Positions 1-7,439 of a stretch of DNA of 42,137 nt are shown in pieces (within the stretch, counting starts at the first letter, position 1; the number at the start of each line of letters is the position of its first letter). Position numbers and translations under genes: made by a program. Source of the stretch: Hydrogenophaga sp. (GTDB lineage Bacteria; Pseudomonadota; Gammaproteobacteria; Burkholderiales; Burkholderiaceae_C); assembly GCF_019264445.1 (NCBI RefSeq), contig NZ_JAHVAB010000009.1:1-42137 (forward strand), in the 5' to 3' direction. Below the pieces are notes generated by a model. It made no database searches. It saw only the letters and a list, made by a program, of their open reading frames with translations, and had not been told where the DNA came from.

Positions 1-160
1 CGTCGGTAGCGGCATCAGCGAACATCAAAATCTCCCAGAAACTGATGCCTATTGGAATTCAAACCGGGAGTTTTGGGTATCCGTGATCACCCCGAAACAT
101 AAGCATTCATGCGGGCGTCAGGGGTTTTGCAGGAGCGACTACATCTTGGTCAGCATAAAC

Positions 161-376
161 TCAGCAGGCCCCGCCGCCACTCATTGAACCTCCCTCTTGC
201 ATCGGTGGGCACGGCACCGTTCCGTAGGAGCAGAACACGCAGCAGTCACCCGCCTTCGGCCGAAGGACCGCGTGGCATGCTTCGCACTCATAAAACCATT
301 GGCATGCATCGGTGGGCATGAGTTCAGCTCTGGCATGCCCACACTGAGGACAGGTCAACACCGACGTCAGCAGCAC
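161..376 (-). CDS. GDCCVxC-domain small cysteine-rich protein of the mer operon
   Basis: This is a 71-residue protein directly after merP. Seen: a CPQC pair near residue 9, then C-x2-C in the middle, the signature GDCCVFCSYG and a second CPP segment, giving a small Cys-rich, probably metal-binding domain. In related selenoproteins one of the paired cysteines is selenocysteine, but here both are ordinary Cys codons. The start is uncertain. GTG at 376 gives an N-terminus of about the family's usual length. An upstream TTG at 385 overlaps the merP stop (TTGA) and has GGGAG about 7 nt before it. Either way translation is coupled to merP. A role in mercury binding or delivery is inferred from the operon only. 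Confidence 0.75.
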   Translation of the reverse strand: MLLTSVLTCPQCGHARAELMPTDACQWFYECEACHAVLRPKAGDCCVFCSYGTVPCPPMQEGGSMSGGGAC

Positions 377-381
377 CTCGG

Positions 382-678
382 TCAAGGCCTGACTCCCGTG
401 ACGGTTGACGGGAAGCCGGCGTCCTTGGTCGCCCGGATCAGAGCGTCCAATGAAACCTGGGTATCGTCGTAAACCACCGTGGTCTCCCGCCTGCCCAGGT
501 TGGACTTCACGTCGACCACGCCACCCAGTTTCGTCAACGCCTTCTTGACCGTGATCGGGCAGGTGGCGCAGGACATGCCGGGGACGGAGAGCGTGGCGGT
601 TTGCTGCGCTGCCCATGCAAGCGGACTCAGCACAAATCCGACAGCGATCAAGATGTGTTTCACAGCCAGGCCTTTCAT
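382..678 (-). CDS. merP: Periplasmic mercuric ion binding protein MerP
   Basis: The 98-residue protein has a Sec signal peptide (about residues 1-23, ending LAWAAQQ) followed by a heavy-metal-associated (HMA) ferredoxin-like domain. The Hg(II)-binding motif GMSCATC gives Cys37 and Cys40. The known role of the family is to bind Hg(II) in the periplasm and pass it to MerT. Its ATG overlaps the merT stop (ATGA), so the two are translationally coupled. No merA mercuric reductase is seen in this window, so this locus alone would import Hg(II) without reducing it; a reductase would have to be elsewhere. Confidence 0.95.
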   Translation of the reverse strand: MKGLAVKHILIAVGFVLSPLAWAAQQTATLSVPGMSCATCPITVKKALTKLGGVVDVKSNLGRRETTVVYDDTQVSLDALIRATKDAGFPSTVTGVRP

Positions 679-1067
679 CAATAGAACCAGTGGGCGATCA
701 GCGGGAATGCCATCGCGGTGGCGAGCAGCAGCACCACGACACCGAACAGCAGTTTGTAGGTGCGGTTGACGCGGGGAATCGCACACACCTGACCTGGTTC
801 GCAGGCAGGCGCTGGCCTCCAGATGCTTCTTGCAGCAAAGAACAGCGCCGCCAGCGATGCACCCATGAACAGCGGTTGATAGGGCTCCAAGGCCGTGAGA
901 TGGCTGATCCAGGCACCCGAGATGCCCACCATGATCAGCACCAGAGGACCCAGGCAGCAGGCCGATGCAAAGTGGGCAGCCAGACCACCGGCCAGCAGGG
1001 CTTTGCCGCCGTGCTCAGTAGCGGGACCGAAGGTGGGTGTGTTTGGGGTGGTGGTGTGCGGTGGCAT
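678..1067 (-). CDS. merT: Mercuric transport protein MerT
   Basis: The 129-residue inner-membrane protein has three hydrophobic segments (about 24-50, 60-82 and 103-126). The first helix carries the vicinal pair Cys37-Cys38 (SACCLGP), and the cytoplasmic loop carries Cys89 and Cys95 ([12 protein letters not shown]), both known Hg(II) relay sites. It moves Hg(II) from MerP into the cell. The N-terminus ([13 protein letters not shown]) is longer than in Tn21-type MerT. No other in-frame start exists before the first helix, so the ATG at 1067 is forced. That ATG is only 6 nt from the promoter -10 hexamer, so the transcript is probably leaderless. Confidence 0.93.
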   Translation of the reverse strand: MPPHTTTPNTPTFGPATEHGGKALLAGGLAAHFASACCLGPLVLIMVGISGAWISHLTALEPYQPLFMGASLAALFFAARSIWRPAPACEPGQVCAIPRVNRTYKLLFGVVVLLLATAMAFPLIAHWFY

Positions 1068-1109
1068 GGGATAACCTTAACGCCGTACCCAAGTACGGAG
1101 TCAAGCGAC
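1068..1109. promoter_or_regulatory. mer operator and divergent promoter
   Basis: On the minus strand, -35 TTGACT (1104-1099) and -10 TAAGGT (1079-1074) are separated by 19 bp. This long spacer is the hallmark of MerR-activated PmerT. Inside the spacer lies the perfect dyad CCGTAC-4 nt-GTACGG (1083-1098), which matches the MerR operator. The merR promoter must overlap the same 42-bp interval on the other strand. Confidence 0.92.
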
Positions 1110-1550
1110 ATGAGCGATATCCACACACGCGGTGAGCCCAGCATGACGATCGGCGGATTGGCCAAGGCCGCCGAGGTCCATGTCGAGACCATCCGCCTTT
1201 ACCAGCGCAAGGGATTGATGCCTGAGCCGCTGCGCCGCTGCGGCGGAATTCGGCGCTATGCAGAAGCGGACCGATCTCGACTGCATTTCATCAAGTCGGC
1301 GCAGCGCCTGGGATTCAGCTTGGACGAGATAGCCGAACTGCTGCAGCTCGACGATGGCGCCAGTTGTGTGCAAGCCCGAACCAAAGCACAGGCCAAGCTC
1401 GCGGATGTGCGGGCCAGGCTGGAGGACCTGCGCCGGATGGAAGGTGCGCTGGAGGAGCTGATCCGTCTGTGTGGCGCATCAAGGGGCAAGGTGCCATGCC
1501 CGCTCATTGCGGCCTTGGAGGGACTCCATCAGATCGTGTTGGTGAGCTGA
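1110..1550 (+). CDS. merR: Mercury-responsive transcriptional regulator MerR
   Basis: The 146-residue MerR-family protein has a winged helix-turn-helix at residues 13-50 ([19 protein letters not shown]), a dimerisation helix around 85-115, and the three Hg(II) ligands Cys86, Cys121 and Cys130. Their spacing equals that of Tn21 MerR Cys82/117/126. It represses, and in the presence of Hg(II) activates, the divergent merTP promoter by untwisting the 19-bp spacer. The start is ATG 1110; an internal ATG at 1143 (MTIGGLAK) would also give a functional protein. The C-terminus ([14 protein letters not shown]) is normal. Confidence 0.95.
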   Translation: MSDIHTRGEPSMTIGGLAKAAEVHVETIRLYQRKGLMPEPLRRCGGIRRYAEADRSRLHFIKSAQRLGFSLDEIAELLQLDDGASCVQARTKAQAKLADVRARLEDLRRMEGALEELIRLCGASRGKVPCPLIAALEGLHQIVLVS

Positions 1551-1585
1551 GTGGTATGCCCGCCGGGCCCGCACAAAGCGCGAAA

Positions 1586-1996
1586 TTACTTCTGCTTGGC
1601 AAGCCACTTGTCGAACTGAGCAATCTCTTTCTTTTGCGCCACGATGATCTGCTTTGCCATGGCCTTCATCTCGGGTGACTTGCCAGTCTTGAGCTGCATC
1701 TCGGCCATGTTCAAAGCCTGCTGATGATGAATTTTCATCATCATTGCGAAGTCCTTGTCGGTGTCGCCCGACATGGGCATCTTTTGCATTTCCTCCATGC
1801 CCATCATCATGGAACCTTTCATGTCGTGTGCCCCTTTGGCGCCTTTGTGCATATCGGCCATAGGCATCGTCGCTGGGCCAGTGGCTGGCGAGGACTGTGC
1901 CTGCGCCGACAGGGACATGAGAACAGTCAGCGAAATGGCACACAGAGCCTTGACAGGGACAGCGGTGAAGCGTTTTGTGGTGAGTTGTTGGTTCAT
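1586..1996 (-). CDS. DUF305-family exported metal-associated protein
   Basis: The 136-residue protein has a signal peptide (cleavage near AQA-QS, residue 33), a Met/His-rich linker (about 43-80, many Met) and a four-helix DUF305 segment containing KIHHQQALNMAEM (His90-His91). DUF305 proteins are ferritin-like helical proteins often found beside copper and other metal resistance genes; their biochemical role is unsettled. AGGAAG lies 5 nt before the ATG. It converges on merR, so it is transcribed separately from the mer promoter. It may belong to the copper-resistance repertoire rather than to mer. Confidence 0.85.
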   Translation of the reverse strand: MNQQLTTKRFTAVPVKALCAISLTVLMSLSAQAQSSPATGPATMPMADMHKGAKGAHDMKGSMMMGMEEMQKMPMSGDTDKDFAMMMKIHHQQALNMAEMQLKTGKSPEMKAMAKQIIVAQKKEIAQFDKWLAKQK

Positions 1997-2144
1997 GTGA
2001 CTTCCTAAAAAGTGCCAGAAGGCGGATTGACCATCATCGGCACAGATGCTCGCATTGACTGTGCGCTGGCGTACCTCTGAGTCGCACGCAGTTGCTGAAT
2101 CGAAGTCTTTAACCACGCCGCACCACCCAAGACGGACACAAGTT

Positions 2145-2262
2145 CGATACCGGTGGCGCTGGGACTGTTGGCCTTTGAGCGTGCTGGCGAGAACGCGGGC
2201 ATGGAGCTGGGCACAGACCTGACCATCAAGATGACCGCGTGCGTGGGCGTGGCACCGCACCA
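2145..2262 (+). pseudogene. Scrap of an NreB-like MFS transporter gene
   Basis: One reading frame here encodes about 38 residues (LGLLAFERAGENAGMELG, then IKMTACVGVAP). They align without gaps to residues about 30-67 of the intact MFS gene at 13300-14601 (SLLAFDLAGSDAGAVLG, then IKMLAYIGVAP). There is no start and no continuation downstream. It is a decayed N-terminal fragment of a relative, not a recent copy, since many codons differ. It indicates that a similar metal-exporter gene once stood beside the mercury module. Confidence 0.7.
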
Positions 2263-2432
2263 CACGCGGTACCGCTCCTGTCTGGGTAGGCCAGCGCACA
2301 GACGCGCAGCCTGGAACCTTCGTATTCTCGGGTTGGTGCTGCCAGCGCTTCGTGACTTCGAATGGTCACTTCACCCCGCGGGGACGTCCTTACAACCCAT
2401 CCGCGCTCATGGCTCATCAAAAGGGAAGCCGG

Positions 2433-3277
2433 ATGCAAATCGGTATGGTTGGATTGGGTCGAGGCAGTGCCAGCACAGTGCGGCGCTTGCTCAGCGACAG
2501 TCACTTGTGCGTGGTTCACGACGTGCAGCCGGCTCCTGGCGCTGGTCTTGTCAAGCACGGCGCCACTGGGGCCGCGTGGTTGAAGGAGATGGTCTCCAAG
2601 CTAGGCCAGCCGCGAACGAGCTGGTTGACGGTGCCGGCCGAGGTTGCCGATGGGGCGCATGGTGATCTGGGTGTGGTCGAAGGTTGGTGGCCGACTTTGT
2701 CTTCCTTGGCGCCGGGCATCGACGCTGCACTGCGGATTTCTGGCCGTAGGGCCGGCGCGAGCACGGCGGAATCAGGCTTCTTTTTGCGCTGCGGCCCACA
2801 AGGGTCCGGGCACTTCGTCAAGATGGCCCACAACGGCATCGACCACGGCGTGATGGCGGCTTACGCAGAAGGCTTGAACATCCTTCGCCGTGCCAACGTC
2901 GGCCGGCACGACCGACCAGAGCAAGCCCGGCCCGGTGCCGAGACCACGCCGCTGCGCGATCCCGGGTTGTGTCGGTTCGAAATGTACCTGCCGGAGATTG
3001 CCGAGCTGTGTTGGCGCGCCCGCGTCATTGAGTCATGGCTGCTCGACCTGACCGCCACTGCCCCGCCGAAGGATCGCGAGCTGGTCGGAATGGTGGCCGT
3101 GTGTCGAATTCATGAGAAGGCCGCTGGACCATCCAGACGGCCATCAATGCAGGGGTGCCGGTGCTCAGCGCCGCGCCGTTCGAGCGTTTCACGTCGCGCG
3201 GCGATGTCGACTCTGCAAAGCGGGTCCTGTCGGCCATGCAGCACGGGTTCGGCGGCCATGCGGAGAGGCCAGCGTGA
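2433..3277 (+). pseudogene. gnd: Decayed 6-phosphogluconate dehydrogenase (NAD-type, YqeC-like)
   Basis: The N-terminus reads MQIGMVGLGRG, the Rossmann start of decarboxylating 6-phosphogluconate dehydrogenase. The C-terminal helical part has the family block CGPQGSGHFVKMAHNGID followed by AYAEGLNILRRANVG and AETTPLRDP. Lesions seen: about 50 residues between the two blocks are missing near 2667-2695, where the GGNSY and GTSGG motifs should be; the GLGRMG consensus has become GLGRGS; and the final ~60 residues ([20 protein letters not shown] and on to HAERPA) continue only after a frameshift near 3100. The remnant stop overlaps the next gene's ATG (TGATG), so the original operon layout is preserved. 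Confidence 0.85.
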
Positions 3278-4215
3278 TGACATCCGATGAGCGAGCCAGC
3301 GCTGCAGGCCTTGACAGCAGCGACATCCTGGACTGCGTGGTGGTCGGCGGCGGACCCGCCGGGTTGACTGCAGCCCTTTACCTGCGGCGCTTTCATCGCC
3401 GGGTGCGCGTCATCGACGCTGGCGCTGGTCGTGCCCGGAAAATCTCGCGTTCGCACAATGTGGCGGGCTTCCCGGACGGCGTGGCCGGGGCGCAGTTGCT
3501 GGACCTGATGCAGCGACACCTGCGCCAGGCCGGCGGGGATGTGATCGCTGACACGGTCGCCCACATCGAACGCAGCGCCAACGGCTTGTTTGTGATTGAT
3601 CTGACGGGAGGTCCTGCAAACGAACGGCTGTTGGCGCGCAACATCCTGCTGTGCACCGGCGTGAAGGACAGGCTGCCGCCGCTGCCCGGCGCCGATATGG
3701 TCCAGGCCGCCGACCTGCTGCGCTACTGCCCGGTGTGCGACGGCTACGAACACACGGGCCAGCGTATCGGCGTGATCGGAAACTCGAGTCACGGCGTCAG
3801 GGAAGCCGCCTTCCTCCTCGAAGCCTTCAGCAGCGACGTGTGGTTCGTCGAAGTCGAAGGATCCAACGAAGACTTGGAACCCGTCTTGCGGCGCGCTGGC
3901 GTGCGCCGGTTGGCGGGCCTTGCCCGGCATCTCGGCGTCGACCACGACCAGCACGCGCTGGTGACGACGGAGGATGGCGCCGTGCACCGTTTCGACGTGC
4001 TGTACGCCGGTCTCGGCGTGGATCCTCGAACGCAATTGGCGGCGTCCCTGGGCGCCGCACTCAGCGCGTCGGGAAGCATCGTCACCGATGCGCATGGACG
4101 CACCAACATCGACAACTTGTACGCCGCAGGCGATGTGGCGAACGCGCTCGACCAAATCGGTGTGGCCGTCGGCCATGCTGCCATCGCCGCCACCGCCATC
4201 CACAACAGCCTCTGA
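3277..4215 (+). CDS. Thioredoxin-reductase-like NAD(P)/FAD oxidoreductase
   Basis: The intact 312-residue flavoprotein has an N-terminal FAD-binding Rossmann motif GGGPAG (24-29), a redox disulfide CPVCDG (Cys151/Cys154), a second dinucleotide-binding region (GVIGNSSHGV, about 165-174) and the C-terminal FAD motif with GDVANALDQIGVAVGHA. This is the class-II pyridine nucleotide-disulfide reductase fold of TrxB and AhpF. The physiological acceptor is unknown. The ORF is open upstream, but ATG 3277 overlaps the stop of the gnd remnant and gives a normal N-terminus. It is the only undamaged gene in the 2.1-4.8 kb block. Confidence 0.88.
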   Translation: MTSDERASAAGLDSSDILDCVVVGGGPAGLTAALYLRRFHRRVRVIDAGAGRARKISRSHNVAGFPDGVAGAQLLDLMQRHLRQAGGDVIADTVAHIERSANGLFVIDLTGGPANERLLARNILLCTGVKDRLPPLPGADMVQAADLLRYCPVCDGYEHTGQRIGVIGNSSHGVREAAFLLEAFSSDVWFVEVEGSNEDLEPVLRRAGVRRLAGLARHLGVDHDQHALVTTEDGAVHRFDVLYAGLGVDPRTQLAASLGAALSASGSIVTDAHGRTNIDNLYAAGDVANALDQIGVAVGHAAIAATAIHNSL

Positions 4216-4220
4216 TCCGA

Positions 4221-4535
4221 ATGGCCTCGTTTGCATCCACCGTCGCACGGGCACAAACCGGGGGCGATGCTAACGAGGGCATCGTGTTCCTGCTCGACGT
4301 GGACAACACGTTGCTCGACAACGACCAGGTCATCGCCGACCTGCGCAGCCACCTGGAGATTGAGTTCGGTGCCACCAGTGCGGCACGCTACTGGGCAATT
4401 TTTGAGGGCTTGCGCAGGGATCTCGGCTATGCGGACTACCTGGGTGCGCTGCAGCGCTACCGTCTCGATGGCGAGATCGGGCAAGGCAGTGACCAGCGTT
4501 TGCTGCAGATGTCGGCTTACCTCATCGACTATGTG
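4221..4535 (+). pseudogene. Truncated HAD-family hydrolase
   Basis: The gene begins 5 nt after the flavoprotein. HAD motif I is intact (FLLDVDNTLLDND, Asp26 and Asp28), and the cap helices follow (ARYWAIFEGLRRDLGYADYLGALQRYR). Similarity stops after SAYLIDY, near 4535. Motifs II, III and IV (S/T, K, DD) are absent, so no phosphatase activity is expected. The reading frame runs on into transposase debris and does not stop until 4997. The break is abrupt, consistent with insertion of the element whose tail lies immediately downstream. Confidence 0.8.
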
Positions 4536-4790
4536 AGCCCGCAGCAGCGCCACACCGGGCAGGATCAGGCCATCCTGGCCGCACGCGCTGTATCTCCAGG
4601 CCCAGGAGCGCCACCCGGCGCGCTGGTCGGGCGCTACCAGAGACTGGTCGCTCATCGACGTGGTGACCCTCAATCCCGAACGCGACGAGGTGGTCAAGAT
4701 GGCTGCCTGCGTTCAACATACTCAGCTCAAGGCTGCGTGACTCAGGCGACAACTACATTGACGCGCGCCGGGGCATCGAGCATCGACGAA
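4536..4790 (+). mobile_element. C-terminal remnant of a DDE (rve-type) transposase
   Basis: Two frames carry consecutive pieces of a transposase tail. The first is QQRHTGQDQAILAAR. After a one-base slip comes ALYLQAQERHPARWSG, followed by RDWSLIDVVTLNPERDEVVK and the stop at 4737-4739. The pattern (His-Tyr/Thr-Gly, then HPxRW, then LNPERD) is that of the end of IS3-type integrase-core transposases. The family assignment is tentative. It directly abuts the broken HAD gene. The 5' part of the element is gone, and 4740-4993 shows no other gene. Confidence 0.55.
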
Positions 4791-4993
4791 GTGCGCATGA
4801 GCAAGCGGCTGCCTGATCAGCTCGACAAACGAACTTGTAGAGGAGGTTCGGAGGCAAAGCGTGCGAAGATCGATGCATGGAAATGGAGTGCTTTTTCCAG
4901 CACCCGTGTGCTTGGCAATGGTGGTTTGCGGCTTGTGTGTCGAGCAAATCGGCGATACACGGTCATCCCAGTGTTCTCATCAAGGAATAACAA

Positions 4994-5260
4994 ATGAAAT
5001 GTCCTCATTGCGCCGAAGCCACGCTGGTTATGTCCGAGCGCCAAGGTATCGAAATCGACTATTGTCCACAGTGCCGGGGGGTGTGGCTTGACCGCGGTGA
5101 GCTAGACAAGCTGATAGAGCGGGCGGTGTCCCCTGCTCAAGCTCAGCAGCCTCAGAGCACCTTGCAGCAGCGTCGACCAGACTTCGTCGATTCTGATCAT
5201 GGCCGTTCGGGTGGACACTACAAGAAGCGAAAGTCTTGGTTGGGTGAGATATTTGATTGA
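4994..5260 (+). CDS. Zinc-ribbon (zf-TFIIB-like) protein
   Basis: The 88-residue protein has a zinc ribbon at its N-terminus: MKCPHC (Cys3, Cys6) and DYCPQCRGVWLDRGEL (Cys24, Cys27). This is the signature of the small zf-TFIIB family. The C-terminal half is Gln/Arg/Lys-rich and ends KKRKSWLGEIFD, as in many family members. AAGGAA lies 6 nt before the ATG. Function is unknown. It is flanked by mobile-element debris on both sides, so it is probably expressed alone. Confidence 0.85.
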   Translation: MKCPHCAEATLVMSERQGIEIDYCPQCRGVWLDRGELDKLIERAVSPAQAQQPQSTLQQRRPDFVDSDHGRSGGHYKKRKSWLGEIFD

Positions 5261-5267
5261 AATCGGG

Positions 5268-6060
5268 CGGATTCAAGTCTGAAGTGCAACACCTGCCACC
5301 GAGTAAGGTCCGCAGATGCAAAGCACCCCAGCCAGGCGTTACCAACACCTCCAGCCTGAAGACCGCGTGACGCTGGCCAGCTTGATCCAGCATAAGTACA
5401 GCGTTCGCGCCATGGCCCAAGTCTTGGGGCGATCCCCGAGCACGGTCAGCCGCGAGCTGCGGCGCAATGCTCAGCCGGCAGGCTACGCCAGCACCCCAGC
5501 GCGTGCCTGCGCCCAACGGCGGCGTCTGCAGGGCCGCCCACTAGGCAAGCTCCATCGTGATGGCCTCCTGTTCGGGGTGATGCGTCACTTCCTGGAGCAG
5601 CGCTGGTCACCCGAACAGATTGCCCTGACACTGGCCTGCATCTTTCCCAGAAGCCATGAGCACCGCGTGTCACACGAGACCATCTACAACTGCATCTACA
5701 ACTGCATCTACGCTCAGCCCGTGGGGGAGCTCAACGGCGCGGCGTTTCGCTCGCGCGAGTTCGCACGGGCCTGCCAGGCGCTGGGCATCGTGCACAAGTT
5801 CACCAGGGCCTACCGACCACAAACCAACGGCAAGGCCGAGCGCTTCATTCAGTCGGCTCTGCGCGAGTGGGCCTACGGTTGGATTTACCAGAACTCGGAG
5901 CACCGCACACAGGCCCTGGCCGGCTGGCAACACCACTACAACTGGCGCCGCCCCCAAAGTGGCATCGGCGGATTGCCTCCCATGTCCAGACTCAGCTCGT
6001 CAAGAAACAACCTCTTGACTCTTCACATTTAGCCGCACAGATCAGCAGCACGTTCTGATT
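5268..6060 (+). mobile_element. Hybrid IS remnant: IS30-type left part joined to IS481-type right part
   Basis: The left part (from about 5268, beginning GGATTCAAGTCTGAAGTGC) has the layout of an IS30-family end followed by its transposase N-terminus. The right part, from about 5741, encodes an IS481-type C-terminus. The two meet within one open frame. Exact element ends and target duplications cannot be fixed by eye. Confidence 0.6.
5316..6032 (+). CDS. Chimeric IS30/IS481 transposase ORF (probably inactive)
   Basis: Residues 1 to about 141 are IS30-type, with the N-terminal HTH (YQHLQPEDRVTLASLIQ and SPSTVSRELRRN) and the linker WSPEQIALTL then HETIYNCIY. Residues from about 142 to the end are IS481-type: SREFARACQALGIVHKFTRAY, then NGKAERFIQSALREWAY and RPQSGIGGLPPMSRL. 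The IS30 catalytic domain is missing and only the last acidic residue of the IS481 DDE triad (NGKAE) remains, so activity is unlikely. A perfect 12-bp tandem duplication (5681-5692 and 5693-5704) repeats YNCI just before the join. The ORF nevertheless stays open for 238 codons. Confidence 0.75.
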   Translation: MQSTPARRYQHLQPEDRVTLASLIQHKYSVRAMAQVLGRSPSTVSRELRRNAQPAGYASTPARACAQRRRLQGRPLGKLHRDGLLFGVMRHFLEQRWSPEQIALTLACIFPRSHEHRVSHETIYNCIYNCIYAQPVGELNGAAFRSREFARACQALGIVHKFTRAYRPQTNGKAERFIQSALREWAYGWIYQNSEHRTQALAGWQHHYNWRRPQSGIGGLPPMSRLSSSRNNLLTLHI

Positions 6061-6660
6061 GATCGCTGCGTGCTCCAGGCTTCTTCATGCCGCCGAGGCC
6101 GGCATGGCGTCCTCGCCATGTCGGATAACTGGGCGCCAAACCACCGCTGCAACGCCGACACGAGCGCTGCGTTTCCCGGGGAGTAGCTCAGCTCGGCGTT
6201 GGAATGGATATCCTTGTAGGTGAGGCAATGTGACCCGGGCTGGACGCCTTCAACTCGGCCAGACCGGGCATGTCCTGGCCATGAATGCGGGTGGGCCCCG
6301 AAAAATCGCCCTAAAGAAACTGGTCGCGAATCTCCCGCAGATGCAGGCGCGTGAGCCTCACCTTGCTCGGTGTCGCTGGCGTTTTCACCACCATCTGCTG
6401 AATCCCGCTGGGGTCGTCTTCGTGAAGATGTGGGTGGCTGCGGCCAGAGTGAAGGGAATGACCCTTCACGGGTCGCTGATCAGCGGTTCGGTATTGCTCC
6501 GCGGCGCCGTCGGACACATGGCTAGGCCTAAGGGTCGCCCGTCGCAAATCTCCAAGCCTGTATCCTCCCCACTAGGATAAGATGCAGCCGTGGAATCAAT
6601 TGGGATTCACGTTTCGCATGACGCTGTTGCAAGGCACGTAGGTGGGTCCACGGCCATTTT
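6061..6660. other. 600-bp stretch without a recognisable gene
   Basis: Short open frames exist on both strands (for example 6230-6580 plus and 6311-6547 minus), but none has a recognisable domain, start signal or family-like composition. A minus-strand frame across 6240-6060 reads like degraded coding sequence (SNAELSYSPGNAALVSALQR), but I cannot name the family. It is best described as decayed DNA between the IS hybrid and the metal-efflux operon. Confidence 0.5.
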
Positions 6661-6816
6661 ATGAACGTGATTGATATGTTGTTGGAAGATGGTGTCTGTC
6701 TTGACGTGGCGCAGCGGTGGCATGCTGTTGCTGCGGAGAGTAAGCAACTGATTTATGACCACATCGATCACTGTCTCGACTACGCCCTGGGTGCATCCGT
6801 CACCTCGTCGCGTTAG
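6661..6816 (+). CDS. Small ORF, 51 residues, unknown
   Basis: The frame runs ATG to TAG, beginning MNVIDMLLEDGVCLDVAQRW and ending ASVTSSR. Composition is protein-like (acidic, amphipathic, with DHIDHCLDYAL containing His and Cys), and it lies just upstream of a metal-efflux operon. There is no convincing ribosome-binding site (CCATTTT before the ATG), and I do not recognise a family. It may be a real microprotein or chance. Confidence 0.3.
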   Translation: MNVIDMLLEDGVCLDVAQRWHAVAAESKQLIYDHIDHCLDYALGASVTSSR

Positions 6817-6889
6817 GCGCTGGGCGATTTCACGCTAGTCACCAAGCTCCTTTGATTCGACCCCACTCACGACCTAACCCGCGTCCGCC

Positions 6890-7360
6890 ATGACACCGAC
6901 AGCCCAGCCGCCCGAGCACCAGCGTCCCTGCGACGCCGCAGCGCTGCTGCGTCTGGTGTTCAGCTGGCTGCTGGTGGCCGTGCTGGCCGTCGATCTGATC
7001 ACCTCGCCACTGCATGCTCACCGCCACGACGGAGATTGGGCGGTCGGTGCACGCCTCGCGGCCTCCGCAGAACATCCGAGCGAACTGTTCGGTGCAGACA
7101 GCGTTGGCGTCTCCACGCATGTTGATCGGGACGATGGACCTAGCATCTCGCATTCGATCACAGCCTTGCGAGGTTCGATCGAAGTGATGATCGGTGCAGA
7201 GCCCTTGGATGAGCATGCTACTGGACATTGGTTCGTTTCAGCGCCGCGGTCGTCCAGTCGTGCCGCAGCATGGGTCTGGCCACCAGACGGGCACCGAGCA
7301 GGAGCCGGTGCCTTCAAGAGCCTGCCGCCCCACGGCAGGGCGCCGCCCGTCCACGCCTGA
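6890..7360 (+). CDS. Small membrane-anchored protein leading the RND operon (CzcI-like position)
   Basis: The 156-residue protein has one hydrophobic segment (about residues 19-38, LLRLVFSWLLVAVLAVDLIT) followed at once by a His motif, HAHRHDGDW. The rest is soluble, with further His residues and an Arg/Pro-rich tail. Small exported proteins occupy this position before czcCBA in several Burkholderiales and are thought to modulate metal induction. I infer a similar role from position and the HxHRHD motif, without sequence-level proof. It lies 79 nt before the adaptor gene, with a strong hairpin in the gap. Confidence 0.6.
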   Translation: MTPTAQPPEHQRPCDAAALLRLVFSWLLVAVLAVDLITSPLHAHRHDGDWAVGARLAASAEHPSELFGADSVGVSTHVDRDDGPSISHSITALRGSIEVMIGAEPLDEHATGHWFVSAPRSSSRAAAWVWPPDGHRAGAGAFKSLPPHGRAPPVHA

Positions 7361-7395
7361 AGCCCCGCCGCAGTGCCGCCCGCGCTGCGCTAGCA

Positions 7396-7417
7396 CTCGC
7401 CCCGGCATCGGGGCGAG
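7396..7417 (+). terminator. Hairpin between leader gene and czcB (attenuator or partial terminator)
   Basis: The perfect 9-bp stem CTCGCCCCG / CGGGGCGAG with a GCAT loop is followed by GCCTTCTGTTCG, which is not a full T-run. It lies 23 nt before the czcB start. It could dampen read-through, protect mRNA ends, or affect translation initiation of czcB. Confidence 0.5.
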
Positions 7418-7439
7418 GCCTTCTGTTCGTGGAGTTCCT

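Noticed and set aside
1..110. Minus-strand ATG at 25 with GGGAG upstream (MFADAATD to the edge) and a CGGGGTGATCACGG motif at 85-98, reminiscent of IS21-family ends.
   Set aside because: Only eight codons are inside the window and the motif is short; not enough to call a gene or an element.
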